Of a stretch of DNA of 47,706 nucleotides, positions 8,564 through 16,541 are shown piece by piece. The first letter of the stretch is position 1. Every line of letters starts with the position of its first letter. The notes below the pieces were generated by a model that saw nothing but the letters and a program-made list of their open reading frames with translations, searched no databases and was not told where the DNA came from. A program made the position numbers and the translations under genes. Source of the DNA: Dolichospermum compactum NIES-806 (GTDB lineage Bacteria > Cyanobacteriota > Cyanobacteriia > Cyanobacteriales > Nostocaceae); NCBI RefSeq assembly GCF_002368115.1, contig NZ_AP018316.1, positions 3,364,108-3,411,813 of the forward strand. Direction: 5' to 3'.

Positions 8564-9643
8564 TCAAATTAACGGCTGATAAATATCCTCAGAAGCCGGA
8601 TTCAGATAGGGATGCTGCACATCAATTAAATTTCTGGCAAAGTGTTGGTTAATTAATTCTATTCTTTCTTCTAGAGCATTTTTACCCTTTTGCCAAGATT
8701 CTAACAGCGCATTGGCAACAATTTGACAACGGTTCATCCCAAAACTTTCTTGAGGCGCAAATTTTTGATTTGGTTCTTCTGCTAACCCTAATCCCGGTGC
8801 TAAAAATTTTGTAAATAAGGGAATTTCGGGCTGAAAGTAAGCTTGATGTTCTTGATAAATATCTTGAAGAATATTCCGAATTGTGGGGTAATCTTGGCGT
8901 TCAAAATGCAGTACACCAGCATCATAACGCTGATATGCAGCGGGATTATAAAGAACTTGAAAACTAAAGGCAATTGCCGCATTATTCAAAGCTTGGGTTA
9001 AACTATCCATGAGGACAATTGCCCCGGCTGATGTCACATTAAAATAAATTCGCCCTCTTCCTAAATCGGTATTTTGTGGAGATTGATTTTCTATGGCTGT
9101 ATTACTTACTGCTACATAACAGCCATTTTGCACGCGATTTTTAGGCATCCATATTGCTATTAATTCCCCCACTTTAGGTGACTTTTTCCGGGGTTGCAGA
9201 TGACATTCTGGCTCAATATATAAGGTTAATCCATCCTTATTTACAGCCATACTCCCATCAGGTTCAATTCTCAAAATCTGCCAATCGGGTTCATAATGAC
9301 CTGTACCATGATTGCTATGATGTAGTTGTTCATAGAATTCTTCATCTACACCCAAACTATTATTTTCTAGGAAAGTTATCTGAGACTGACAATTATTATT
9401 TGTGGCTAAGGCTGTTTGTAGTGAACCGTTGTAATAAATACCATAGAGGAAATTTCTTAACAGTATATTCAAATATTTCTGTTTTAAGGAAGGTGAGTTT
9501 TGTTGAAACCTATTTGCTATATTTGTGGGTAGGGCAAAAGGTTGATAATTGGGATGGTAAATACAAAAATTAGGTTCGATCTGGATATTACTGGCAATAT
9601 CGAATAATGAATTGAGAATTTGATTGGTAGAGTCATCAAACAT
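8564..9643 (-). CDS. HopA1-like protein (LxmY-type lyase candidate)
   Basis: This looks like a member of the HopA1 effector family found in cyanobacteria, about 359 residues from the ATG at 9643. The frame stays open up to 9733. That extension (MNSSLIIRVYLRSII) is partly encoded by an AACGCAGATAAACGCGGAT-type repeat at 9694-9716, so the inner ATG before FDDSTNQILNSL is preferred. Recognisable parts are NFLYGIYYNG (about 60-75), HYEPDWQILRIEPDG in the middle and a C-terminal helical part. In class V lanthipeptide synthesis a HopA1-like protein (LxmY) works with an APH-like kinase (LxmK) to make dehydro-residues. Here an APH-like gene lies directly upstream on the same strand. The substrate is unknown and no precursor peptide is evident. 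Confidence 0.7.
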   Translation of the reverse strand: MFDDSTNQILNSLFDIASNIQIEPNFCIYHPNYQPFALPTNIANRFQQNSPSLKQKYLNILLRNFLYGIYYNGSLQTALATNNNCQSQITFLENNSLGVDEEFYEQLHHSNHGTGHYEPDWQILRIEPDGSMAVNKDGLTLYIEPECHLQPRKKSPKVGELIAIWMPKNRVQNGCYVAVSNTAIENQSPQNTDLGRGRIYFNVTSAGAIVLMDSLTQALNNAAIAFSFQVLYNPAAYQRYDAGVLHFERQDYPTIRNILQDIYQEHQAYFQPEIPLFTKFLAPGLGLAEEPNQKFAPQESFGMNRCQIVANALLESWQKGKNALEERIELINQHFARNLIDVQHPYLNPASEDIYQPLI

Positions 9644-9693
9644 TAATTTGTTTTGCACCTCAAATTTTAGGAAAATATATATTTCAAGAATTA

Positions 9694-9716
9694 TTGAACG
9701 CAGATAAACGCGGATA
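9694..9716. repeat. AACGCAGATAAACGCGGAT-type short repeat
   Basis: This short interspersed repeat lies between the kinase stop and the preferred HopA1-like start. Related TATCTGCGTTTATC sequences, reading on the other strand, occur at 32731-32768 and 35891-35930. It argues against using the longer N-terminus of the HopA1-like gene. Confidence 0.6.
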
Positions 9717-9759
9717 ATAAGCGATGAATTCATGGATTTTATGATTCTGTTTAGCCTTA

Positions 9760-10998
9760 CTAATAAACGCGGAGGCGAGTTTTTTCGTAATAAATACGGA
9801 CTAATTGTTGTTCTTTTTGGGGTTGGGGAAGTTTCTGAAGTGTGGGGACAGATTGGAGGATTTCGGCGGCGGAAATGCCAAAAATTGTTAATACTGATTG
9901 GTCTGGCATTGTTAAGAGGCTTTTAGCAACTTCGAGCATACATAAGTTACTGTTGTCAAAGGATTTTTGGGATTCAATTCTGTGTTGAATTTGTTGAATT
10001 AATGCTAAACCGGCAAACTTAATTACCCGCAAAATGAAGTCTTGATGATATTCTAAAATCATGGGGAAGGCATCAAGATAAGCCTGAATTAAAGCTAAGA
10101 TTGAAGGCTGTATTGCTTCTAGAGGAATCATGGCTAAATTTAAAGATTCTTCTAGCTCTAAAGTCGAATCTACTATTAGGCTGGACAGCCACACGCCTAA
10201 ATAACTGGCTAATAAAGTTCCTAAGTCAAAAGCTGGATCTCCCCAACCGCAAGCTTCCCAGTCAATTAATTTTGTCAAGCAGTTATCTAGCTGTTCCCAT
10301 CGAGAATGAACTAGAATATTGCTTAATTGTAAATCGTTGTGAGTTAAACAAGATGGTTTCCAATCATAAGCTAAGTCAGCGATCGCCGATTCTAAACTTT
10401 CGTAACGCTGATACAGAAGATGAAATTGTAGCGCTTCAGTAGGAATTGTCCCAAATGTGTCTGGATTTACTGAGGGTATACCTTGGGCAGGATTGTAAAA
10501 ATTATAGCGAAACTGTCCTGCGGGGGCAGTAGACATAAAATCACGATACTCACGTTTATTAAACGTGGCTCGGTGTAATCCTGCTAACGTAGTACCAATC
10601 GCGCTGGCGATCGCTGTGGGGAATATACTACTCTGTTGATAAAATTTTCCTAACTCCACATATTCGCTGAAGTAGCTCCGCACCAGAATAGAATTCTCTT
10701 CATCAAAGTGTAACAATGATGATACGATCGCCCCAATATTACCAATTACTGGAAAATTCTGCAATAGTTGGTGAAACAGCCATTCATTAAAGAGTTCATG
10801 GCAATTTTGCTCATTATTAATGTTACGTTCTTGTTTAATTAGCAGTTGGCGATTATCTGCCAGGATTACCAGTAAATTCCCATTTTTATTGCTATTTTCT
10901 GGCAATACAGATTTATATGCAGCGCCATCTTCCGCGCTACACAGCCCTGCTTTGTGCAGATACTGGATAACATTTTGAGAAGACAGTGATAATAACAT
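9760..10998 (-). CDS. APH-fold kinase paired with HopA1-like gene
   Basis: A 412-residue phosphotransferase of the aminoglycoside phosphotransferase / choline kinase fold. Visible elements are a candidate ATP-binding Lys in LLIKQE (about K55), the catalytic loop LTHNDLQLSNIL (D222, N227) and the metal-binding motif LIDWEACGWGDPAFDLG (D246). There is no signal peptide or membrane segment. The HopA1-like gene follows after 116 bases on the same strand, a layout similar to LxmK/LxmY in class V lanthipeptide clusters. It may therefore phosphorylate Ser/Thr of a peptide or protein. A small-molecule kinase role remains possible. The start is an ATG with no obvious strong ribosome-binding site. Confidence 0.8.
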   Translation of the reverse strand: MLLSLSSQNVIQYLHKAGLCSAEDGAAYKSVLPENSNKNGNLLVILADNRQLLIKQERNINNEQNCHELFNEWLFHQLLQNFPVIGNIGAIVSSLLHFDEENSILVRSYFSEYVELGKFYQQSSIFPTAIASAIGTTLAGLHRATFNKREYRDFMSTAPAGQFRYNFYNPAQGIPSVNPDTFGTIPTEALQFHLLYQRYESLESAIADLAYDWKPSCLTHNDLQLSNILVHSRWEQLDNCLTKLIDWEACGWGDPAFDLGTLLASYLGVWLSSLIVDSTLELEESLNLAMIPLEAIQPSILALIQAYLDAFPMILEYHQDFILRVIKFAGLALIQQIQHRIESQKSFDNSNLCMLEVAKSLLTMPDQSVLTIFGISAAEILQSVPTLQKLPQPQKEQQLVRIYYEKTRLRVY

Positions 10999-11439
10999 GA
11001 ATTATTTCCTAGTTATTTAAATGGCTAAAGAATTACCGCAGTCAATATTGAGGTGGCTGTAGCAGTTCTTAAGTTAATGGTAAAAAATTTACGAAACATT
11101 GCTACTATCTACTAATATCTCATTTGTGTCAGAAAGACCTGCCAAAATGGCAATATTAGCTATTTTTTTACTTTCAAGTCCACGGAAGAAACTATAAAAT
11201 CTTTATAATATCTGTAGTAGAGCTTTGCACATTGAATCAAACATTACTGTTGCCAAAATAATTGCTAGGACATATCCAGTGAAAACAACGGTTACTTACA
11301 GTTACCAGTGATCCATATTTCCTGTATATATGTTAGCAATTTATCCTGATTGTCATCAGTATTAGTTTACTTTTGTCCCCAATGCCCTTTAGTATAATAT
11401 ATAAATAGCTACACTTGTATTCCTGTAGGTACAAGAGTC

Positions 11440-11462
11440 AGTCGGAGTTCGGAGTTCGGAGG
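11440..11462. repeat. GGAGTTC heptanucleotide tandem repeat, left arm
   Basis: TCGGAGT/TCGGAGT-type units in tandem. Inverted units are found at 11805-11826, so the two arms flank the 11524-11653 element in opposite orientation. Confidence 0.7.
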
Positions 11463-11523
11463 AAGAATTGGAGGGAGGCAAAAATAATATTAAATTAGAC
11501 ATAAGTAATGGGACAGAATTAAT

Positions 11524-11653
11524 TAAGTAGGTGAACAGAAAAATTTAAAGGTATGTGAAGAAAAGTAAAATCACTCAAAACTCTCTTCCTGTTCCCAGTT
11601 AAGAGTTCCCTGTTCCCTTGCCCCAACGACAATTTTTAACGCCCACCTACTTA
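11524..11653. mobile_element. MITE-like element, AGTAGGTG ends, copy 1
   Basis: The element begins TAAGTAGGTG and ends CACCTACTTA, giving 10-bp perfect terminal inverted repeats. If TA is the duplicated target, the element itself is 126 bp. A second copy lies inverted at 34302-34431 and differs, by eye, at one base (AACGACA here against AACAACA there). It contains no ORF and would need a transposase in trans. Confidence 0.85.
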
Positions 11654-11866
11654 CACAATTTATTTTTCTGTTCCCTGTTCCCTATTCCACCTGAGTTCGA
11701 CATAAAATAATTTGTGGAAAACTCGCCCCAAGTATAAGTCTCAAACTCTTATTCTCTCGCTCTTAAAAATCATAACTCCGTTCGCGTAGCGTCTCCGAAG
11801 TAGGAACTCCGAACTCCGAACTCCTAACACCGAACTCAGGTCTGTTCCCTTTTAACCAGTTGATTG

Positions 11867-13219
11867 ATGGATCATCTACCAATGCTGACGGCAAATACGA
11901 CATCTTATACAGCGGTTCAACTTCTACAACGCCAAGCAGCCTCTCTTTTACTGTACCAATCTGTCCTAGAGGGCGACGTAGGCAGAGCGTTTCTGAATTT
12001 ATTACAAACTATCCGTTATACTGATGCAGATGGGCGAGATTGCCTCCAGGCTTATGGTAGTTATTTCCAAGCTTTAGCCAACAGTCAGCAAACCTGGGAA
12101 GAATATCTAATTGGGCAAATTCTCACTGCGGATAATCCTTTTAGCAAATTGGCACAACGGCAGGAGTTGAGGCAATTACCCTCAGCTTTAGTAGTGGCTG
12201 TGCAACATGATTTGCAAATATTACAAAGTTTATATGAATGTAATAGTGCGGTTTTGAGCGAGTGGGTACAAATGGCGGCGCATTTACCTATTTCTCCTGT
12301 GGTTTGGTATCGGGAACCGGAAACCCTAGGAGGAGAAACGGGTTTAATGGCATCTATTTCCCTGTTGGCAAATTGGGGTGATGCGGTGACAGATTTAGCC
12401 GCTTATTATCAGCAATATGGAACTGGTTTATTTGCCCAATATAGGGCTTTCCGTTGGCAAAGTGGGCAGTTAGTTGGTATTACTTGTCCTGATGGGGTAA
12501 AATTGTCTACATTGGTGGGTTACGAGTGGCAAAAAGATGCTTTAGTGAAAAACACAGAGTTTTTATTGTCAGGCGAAACTGCATTGCACGTATTACTGTA
12601 TGGTAGTCGTGGTTCAGGTAAGTCTTCTTTGGTTAAATCTTTATTAAATGAATATAGTCATAGAAATTTGCGCTTAATAGAAGTGTCTAAGTCAGAATTG
12701 CCAGATTTACCGAAAATTGTCGAATTATTGCGAGGTGTTCCCCAGAAATTTATTATTTTTGTAGATGATCTTTCCTTTGAAGAAGATGATGATAGTTTCA
12801 AAGCCATGAAAGTAGTTTTAGAGGGGAATGTAACTGCTAGACCGGAAAATGTAGTTGTATATGCTACGTCTAACCGTCGCCATTTAATCCGGGAATATTT
12901 TACTGATAGACCAGCCCCCAAGGATAACAATGAAGTTCATGGTTGGGATACAATGCAAGAAAAGTTGTCTTTTAGCGATCGCTTTGGTCTAACATTAACT
13001 TTTGCAGCCGCAGATCAAAAAACCTATTTACAAATAGTCCAGCACCTAGCAGCAAATATCAATATTTCTCCCGAAGATTTAGAATACAAAGCTTTACAAT
13101 GGGCAACCCGTCATAATGGCCGTTCTGGCAGAACCGCAAGGCAGTTTATTGACTTTTTAAAGGCAGATTTAGCTGTATTTGGTGAAAATGTGAGGAATAA
13201 TGACGTTAATTACCAATAA
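11867..13219 (+). CDS. DUF815-family AAA+ ATPase
   Basis: A 450-residue protein of the DUF815 group of AAA+ ATPases. The N-terminal half (about 1-215) is a helical domain. The ATPase domain begins with VGYEWQKDALVKNTE, followed by Walker A LLYGSRGSGKSSLVKSLL (P-loop about 246-253) and Walker B KFIIFVDDLSFEEDD (about 295-308). An Asn/Arg sensor region YATSNRRHLIREYF comes next, then the SFSDRFGLTL motif typical of the family. A frame-opening TTG precedes the ATG chosen; neither has a strong Shine-Dalgarno. The next gene starts 20 bases before this stop, so the pair is probably translationally coupled. The family's function is not established; action on a membrane-bound partner is inferred from the next gene. 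Confidence 0.88.
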   Translation: MDHLPMLTANTTSYTAVQLLQRQAASLLLYQSVLEGDVGRAFLNLLQTIRYTDADGRDCLQAYGSYFQALANSQQTWEEYLIGQILTADNPFSKLAQRQELRQLPSALVVAVQHDLQILQSLYECNSAVLSEWVQMAAHLPISPVVWYREPETLGGETGLMASISLLANWGDAVTDLAAYYQQYGTGLFAQYRAFRWQSGQLVGITCPDGVKLSTLVGYEWQKDALVKNTEFLLSGETALHVLLYGSRGSGKSSLVKSLLNEYSHRNLRLIEVSKSELPDLPKIVELLRGVPQKFIIFVDDLSFEEDDDSFKAMKVVLEGNVTARPENVVVYATSNRRHLIREYFTDRPAPKDNNEVHGWDTMQEKLSFSDRFGLTLTFAAADQKTYLQIVQHLAANINISPEDLEYKALQWATRHNGRSGRTARQFIDFLKADLAVFGENVRNNDVNYQ

Positions 13220-14534
13220 TTCTAACAACTTGGCTACCATAAAACCTAGTAAGATGCAACCAACAATAGTTAGTCATCGAGTCGTACTAGGAATAACCGC
13301 ATTTAGTATCAGTTTTGGGTTAAGTCTTGTTCCTAGTTGGGATATTTCTAGAGCCTTTTTTACGGGAATAATTACAGTATTAGCCACTTATGCAGCCGCA
13401 TTTCTTGTTGATAAACGGCGGAGAAATGATGAGTTGAAGATGATTGGTTCTCTCCAAAGACGGATTCGAGATATAGAAGGGTTAAAATCGCGTATTCTCA
13501 AAGAAATACACCAATTAGAAGAATATAGAAATTTATTGTATGCAGAAACTCAGCATTTAGAAAACCAAATTGGAGATTGTCGTAGTCAAAGAGATAGTTT
13601 ACATCGAGATATCGGGACATTTGCGGCTCAAAAAAAGCAAATTGAAGCCGAAATTTATAATCTTAAAAATGAATTTGCACATTTAGAGAATAGTAATATA
13701 GAGCTAAATAATAGTTGCAATGATTTGATTGCAGAAAAGCGAAGATTAGAACTAAATTGTTACGCCTCCCGTGCTGAAATTAACCAAATTCAACCTCAAA
13801 TTGATACAATCAAACAGCAGAAAAAAGAATTAGAAAATGATGTAATTTTGTTAGAAAGACTTAAACCACAACTAGAAGAAAAGCTTTATGAACTACGAAT
13901 AGAAATTCAAAATAAAGAACTGGAAATTACTAAACAAAATAATCTACTAGTAGAAATAGGTATAACTAGAAATAATCTGGAAAATACGCTCAAATCATTA
14001 CAGAATAAGACATTAGAGCAAAAAATGGAAGTTAATCAACTACAAAATCAAATTTCTGTCTTACAAGATGAACGGGATTTATTACAAAATCAAGTTTGGG
14101 AATTACTTCAACAAGTGGAAACAACCAATCCCTCAACATTGCCCGATAATGAAGAAAATAATTTAGATTTATTTCCTTTTGATGAATTATTAGAACCATT
14201 AGATCCAATAAAGGGGAAACATGATCACACCGAAAATTTACCAGCGAAATGGAATAATTTTTTCAACCATCTCCCCGGTTATGAAATTCAGGTTTTGAAA
14301 GCCATACTGGAACAAGACAACGCCAAAGCTACTATTAAAGAAATTGCTGAAGCTAATATTACTATGCCCAATCTTTTGATTGATGCTATTAATGAAATAG
14401 CTAGTAATACGATTGGTGAATTAATTATTGAAACCAATACTGAAGTTCCTGAAATTGTTGAAGAACATTTATTAAATGTGAAAACAATGATTACTAAATA
14501 TTCAGAAATCAGTTACAGCAGAATTCAGGAGTAA
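13200..14534 (+). CDS. Membrane-anchored coiled-coil protein with TerB_C-like domain
   Basis: A 444-residue protein with two adjacent membrane helices (about 28-46 and 51-68) and a long coiled coil (about 80-305, rich in Glu/Gln/Lys/Leu with only short breaks). An acidic linker follows. The C-terminal domain (about 345-425), with LPGYEIQVLKAILEQ and LLIDAINEIASNTIGELIIE, matches my memory of TerB_C, which is linked to tellurite/stress-response proteins. The start ATG has AGGA just upstream and lies within the end of the DUF815 ATPase gene. This suggests an ATPase plus membrane-tethered coil module. Substrate and trigger are unknown. TerB_C assignment is from pattern memory and should be treated as probable. 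Confidence 0.8.
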   Translation: MTLITNNSNNLATIKPSKMQPTIVSHRVVLGITAFSISFGLSLVPSWDISRAFFTGIITVLATYAAAFLVDKRRRNDELKMIGSLQRRIRDIEGLKSRILKEIHQLEEYRNLLYAETQHLENQIGDCRSQRDSLHRDIGTFAAQKKQIEAEIYNLKNEFAHLENSNIELNNSCNDLIAEKRRLELNCYASRAEINQIQPQIDTIKQQKKELENDVILLERLKPQLEEKLYELRIEIQNKELEITKQNNLLVEIGITRNNLENTLKSLQNKTLEQKMEVNQLQNQISVLQDERDLLQNQVWELLQQVETTNPSTLPDNEENNLDLFPFDELLEPLDPIKGKHDHTENLPAKWNNFFNHLPGYEIQVLKAILEQDNAKATIKEIAEANITMPNLLIDAINEIASNTIGELIIETNTEVPEIVEEHLLNVKTMITKYSEISYSRIQE

Positions 14535-14680
14535 ACCTGGCTTTGTGTATAGGTTTCAAGTGAGATTTTGTGACTAAAAATGATTTAAGGCAGAGCCTTT
14601 GAGAATTCATTCCCATACAGAGTATGGGAACGAGAAAGATGAGAAAATGAGAACCGGACAAGGTAGAAATTCAGATTTCT

Positions 14681-14704
14681 GGGCGCAGGGACTGCGCCCC
14701 TACC
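14681..14704. repeat. GC-rich palindromic repeat, copy 2 (inverted)
   Basis: GGGCGCAGGGACTGCGCCCCTACC, the reverse orientation of the copies at 2319, 22623 and 43679. It lies 17 bases beyond the stop codon of the minus-strand Rieske gene. Confidence 0.8.
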
Positions 14705-14721
14705 TTTTGCTATTATGCTGC

Positions 14722-15069
14722 TTAGACATCAATTAAAATGTTGCCTGCTTCCACTTTAATAGGATAGGTTGGTAAGGTTTTTTGCGAGGAAACCATTGAC
14801 AGTAATTTACCAACTACGGGTGGGAAGGGACACCAAGTTTTTACTTCTCCATTACCCAAGTCAAATGCACTGCGGTGGAAGGGACAAACTATCGCCCCAT
14901 CTTCAATTTTTCCTTTTTTCAAAGACATTTTCAAGTGAGGGCAGGTATCATCTACAGCATAAATCTGATTTTCGTGGTTTAAGAGTAATATCTTACGATC
15001 GCCCACTTTGACTACTTCCCGCGCACCAGCAGCCAGTGCATTAGCAGCTAAAACTTGAGTCCAAGCCAT
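14722..15069 (-). CDS. Rieske [2Fe-2S] ferredoxin-like protein
   Basis: A 115-residue soluble single-domain Rieske protein of the NirD/biphenyl-dioxygenase-ferredoxin type. Cluster ligands are visible as CPH (C43, H45) and CPFH (C62, H65), with the usual spacing. No membrane anchor or oxygenase partner is present, so it probably acts as a small electron carrier. The open frame extends 15 residues further upstream (to 15114), but the ATG at 15069 has a good AAGGAGA ribosome-binding site just before it and starts the family-like MAWTQVLAAN. It is monocistronic, with a GC-rich hairpin repeat just after the stop. The redox partner cannot be told from the sequence. Confidence 0.9.
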   Translation of the reverse strand: MAWTQVLAANALAAGAREVVKVGDRKILLLNHENQIYAVDDTCPHLKMSLKKGKIEDGAIVCPFHRSAFDLGNGEVKTWCPFPPVVGKLLSMVSSQKTLPTYPIKVEAGNILIDV

Positions 15070-15382
15070 GAGATTCTCCTTATTTTCAATAAAGCTGTTC
15101 TTAGTTTCTCGCAATTTAGCCCTATGCGATCGCTAATCATAAGTTACCAGTTTGCAGATGTCCCACCATTGACCGCTGTTATCTAGAAGAAAATCAGGCG
15201 TTGCTGATTAAGGGTATGAATTTTAGTCTCACGCAAAGGCGCAAAGACGCACTGAGGTTTGAGTTTTAAAGATTCAATTTGGGAATTTCATACCTCAATA
15301 TGGCTTCGCCACGCAGGCTATCAGCAACGCCGAAAATCACAGTCTGATATTATCTTTTTGTATTATTCATCCAAAATTGATT
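15070..15382. other. Intergenic region occupied by a MITE
   Basis: This 313-base gap holds the Rieske upstream region, with a HIP1 site at about 15126, and the MITE-like element at 15197-15331 with its target duplications. The remaining 40 bases precede the BASS transporter gene. No gene is supported. Confidence 0.6.
15189..15339. mobile_element. MITE with 8-bp target-site duplication
   Basis: The element proper spans 15197-15331. Its ends are GGCGTTGCTGAT and ATCAGCAACGCC, a 12-bp perfect terminal inverted repeat, with GGTATGAA/TTCATACC as a second inner inverted pair. It is flanked on both sides by the 8-mer GAAAATCA (15189-15196 and 15332-15339), which reads as a target-site duplication. 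Inside is an ACGCAAAGGCGCAAAGACGCA-type short repeat. It has no coding capacity. The 8-bp duplication limits the transposase families that could have moved it, but I do not assign one. Confidence 0.88.
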
Positions 15383-16255
15383 ATGGAAGCAAGCTTATTG
15401 ACTAAAGTTATGTTACCAATAGCTTTGGCGATTATTATGCTGGGAATGGGTTTATCTCTTGCACCCGAAGATTTCCAACGGGTAAGGAAATATCCGAAAG
15501 CCGTCTCAATTGGCTTAATCAGTCAGTTAATTTTTTTACCTATTATTGGTTTTGTCATTACTAAAGTTGTCCCCATGCAACCGACAATGGCAATGGGGTT
15601 AATGATAGTGGCACTTTGCCCAGGTGGAGCATCCTCGAATATATTTACATTCCTCGCTCAAGGTGATACTGCACTTTCAGTCACACTGACTGCTTTTAGT
15701 AGTGTAATTACAGTATTTACAATTCCCCTGTTGGGAAACCTTGCATACCAGCACTACATTGGCGAAACTGCGGCGATTACCCTACCGATTGGGGCAACAA
15801 TAGGACAAATTTTTCTGATGACGCTTTTGCCTATCGGATTGGGAATGGGAATGGGGCAGCTATTTCCCGAAGTTTCCCGTCGTTTAGAAAAACTGACTAA
15901 CCGCCTCGCAGTTGGGTTGCTGGCACTAATTATACTCATGCTCATCATTCGTGAGTGGAACAGTATCCCCGAATTTATTCTCCAAGTTGGAGTTGCGGTT
16001 GTGCTGTTAAATGTAATCTCAATCTTGGCGGGATTTTATATTAGCAAGGTGTTTAAACTCAATCCTCCTCAACAAATCTGCATTGCCATCGAGGTTGGTA
16101 TTCAGAATGGCACATTAGCGATCGCAATTACGGCTGGACTACTCAACAATCCTGATATGGCAGTACCGGCTGCAGTTTACAGTTTGTTTATGTATGTAAC
16201 CGGCTTTATTGCTATTAGTTACGGTAAAAAATTGGCTACAACCAACTCTGTTTAA
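15383..16255 (+). CDS. BASS-family (bile acid:sodium symporter type) transporter
   Basis: A polytopic inner-membrane protein of 290 residues with about nine hydrophobic helices. The motif ALCPGGASSNIFTFLAQGD, followed by LSVTLTAFSSV (about residues 80-110), and the later EVGIQNGTLAIAI are signatures of the BASS family. Family members move organic acids such as pyruvate or bile acids with Na+; the substrate here is unknown. A TTG two codons upstream also opens the frame, but the ATG is preferred. Its promoter region was entered by the MITE, whose right duplicated flank ends 43 bases before the start, so its expression may have changed. Not linked in an operon to its neighbours. Confidence 0.88.
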   Translation: MEASLLTKVMLPIALAIIMLGMGLSLAPEDFQRVRKYPKAVSIGLISQLIFLPIIGFVITKVVPMQPTMAMGLMIVALCPGGASSNIFTFLAQGDTALSVTLTAFSSVITVFTIPLLGNLAYQHYIGETAAITLPIGATIGQIFLMTLLPIGLGMGMGQLFPEVSRRLEKLTNRLAVGLLALIILMLIIREWNSIPEFILQVGVAVVLLNVISILAGFYISKVFKLNPPQQICIAIEVGIQNGTLAIAITAGLLNNPDMAVPAAVYSLFMYVTGFIAISYGKKLATTNSV

Positions 16256-16328
16256 GTAGACTACCGGACACACACATCCTTACCCAAAGCGAGTTTTCTA
16301 CAAGGAGAAAGAATCTATTGAAAATCCA

Positions 16329-16369
16329 GTTCCCCTCTCGAAGAGCGGGGAGGGGCTAGGGGTGGGGTT
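16329..16369. repeat. CCCCTCTCGAAGAGCGGGGAGG-type repeat
   Basis: A C- then G-rich segment (CCCCTC, GAAGAGCGGGG, AGGGGCTAGGGGTGGGG) typical of interspersed repeats in cyanobacteria. A related sequence on the other strand is translated as the C-terminal tail of the permease at 29062-29115. Between here and 16541 two CAGCTATCAG/CTGATAGCTG-like stretches lie in opposite orientation. Confidence 0.65.
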
Positions 16370-16541
16370 TTATCATCACCAAAATTGTAAGCATTCAGCT
16401 ATCAGTGGTCAGCAGTCAGCTAAAACCGGATTTTAGGGGTTTTGAAGTAGGGAGACTGACATCACTAATTAATATTCAGAATGCTTATCAATTCAATTCT
16501 GGCTGATAGCTGACTGCTGAGTGTTTACCCAGAACTTAGAT

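Larger units (their letters stand above)
10999..11866. other. 868-base gene-free region, loaded with repeats
   Basis: No convincing gene. Near 11138-11152 there is a small palindrome (TGCCAAAATGGCA). From about 11440 the region is a repeat hotspot. GGAGTTC units at 11440-11462 have inverted counterparts (GAACTCC) at 11805-11826. A MITE-like element occupies 11524-11653, GTTCCCT-type units lie near 11665-11690, and a GTTCGCGTAGCGTCTCC element lies at 11780-11801. Promoters for the divergent kinase and DUF815 genes must be here, but I could not assign them. Confidence 0.6.

Noticed and set aside
11025..11099. 24-codon minus-strand ORF just upstream of the APH kinase, Thr-rich, as a lanthipeptide-like precursor
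   Set aside because: Too short for a leader plus core, no Cys, no ribosome-binding site and an in-frame stop just upstream. Most likely chance.
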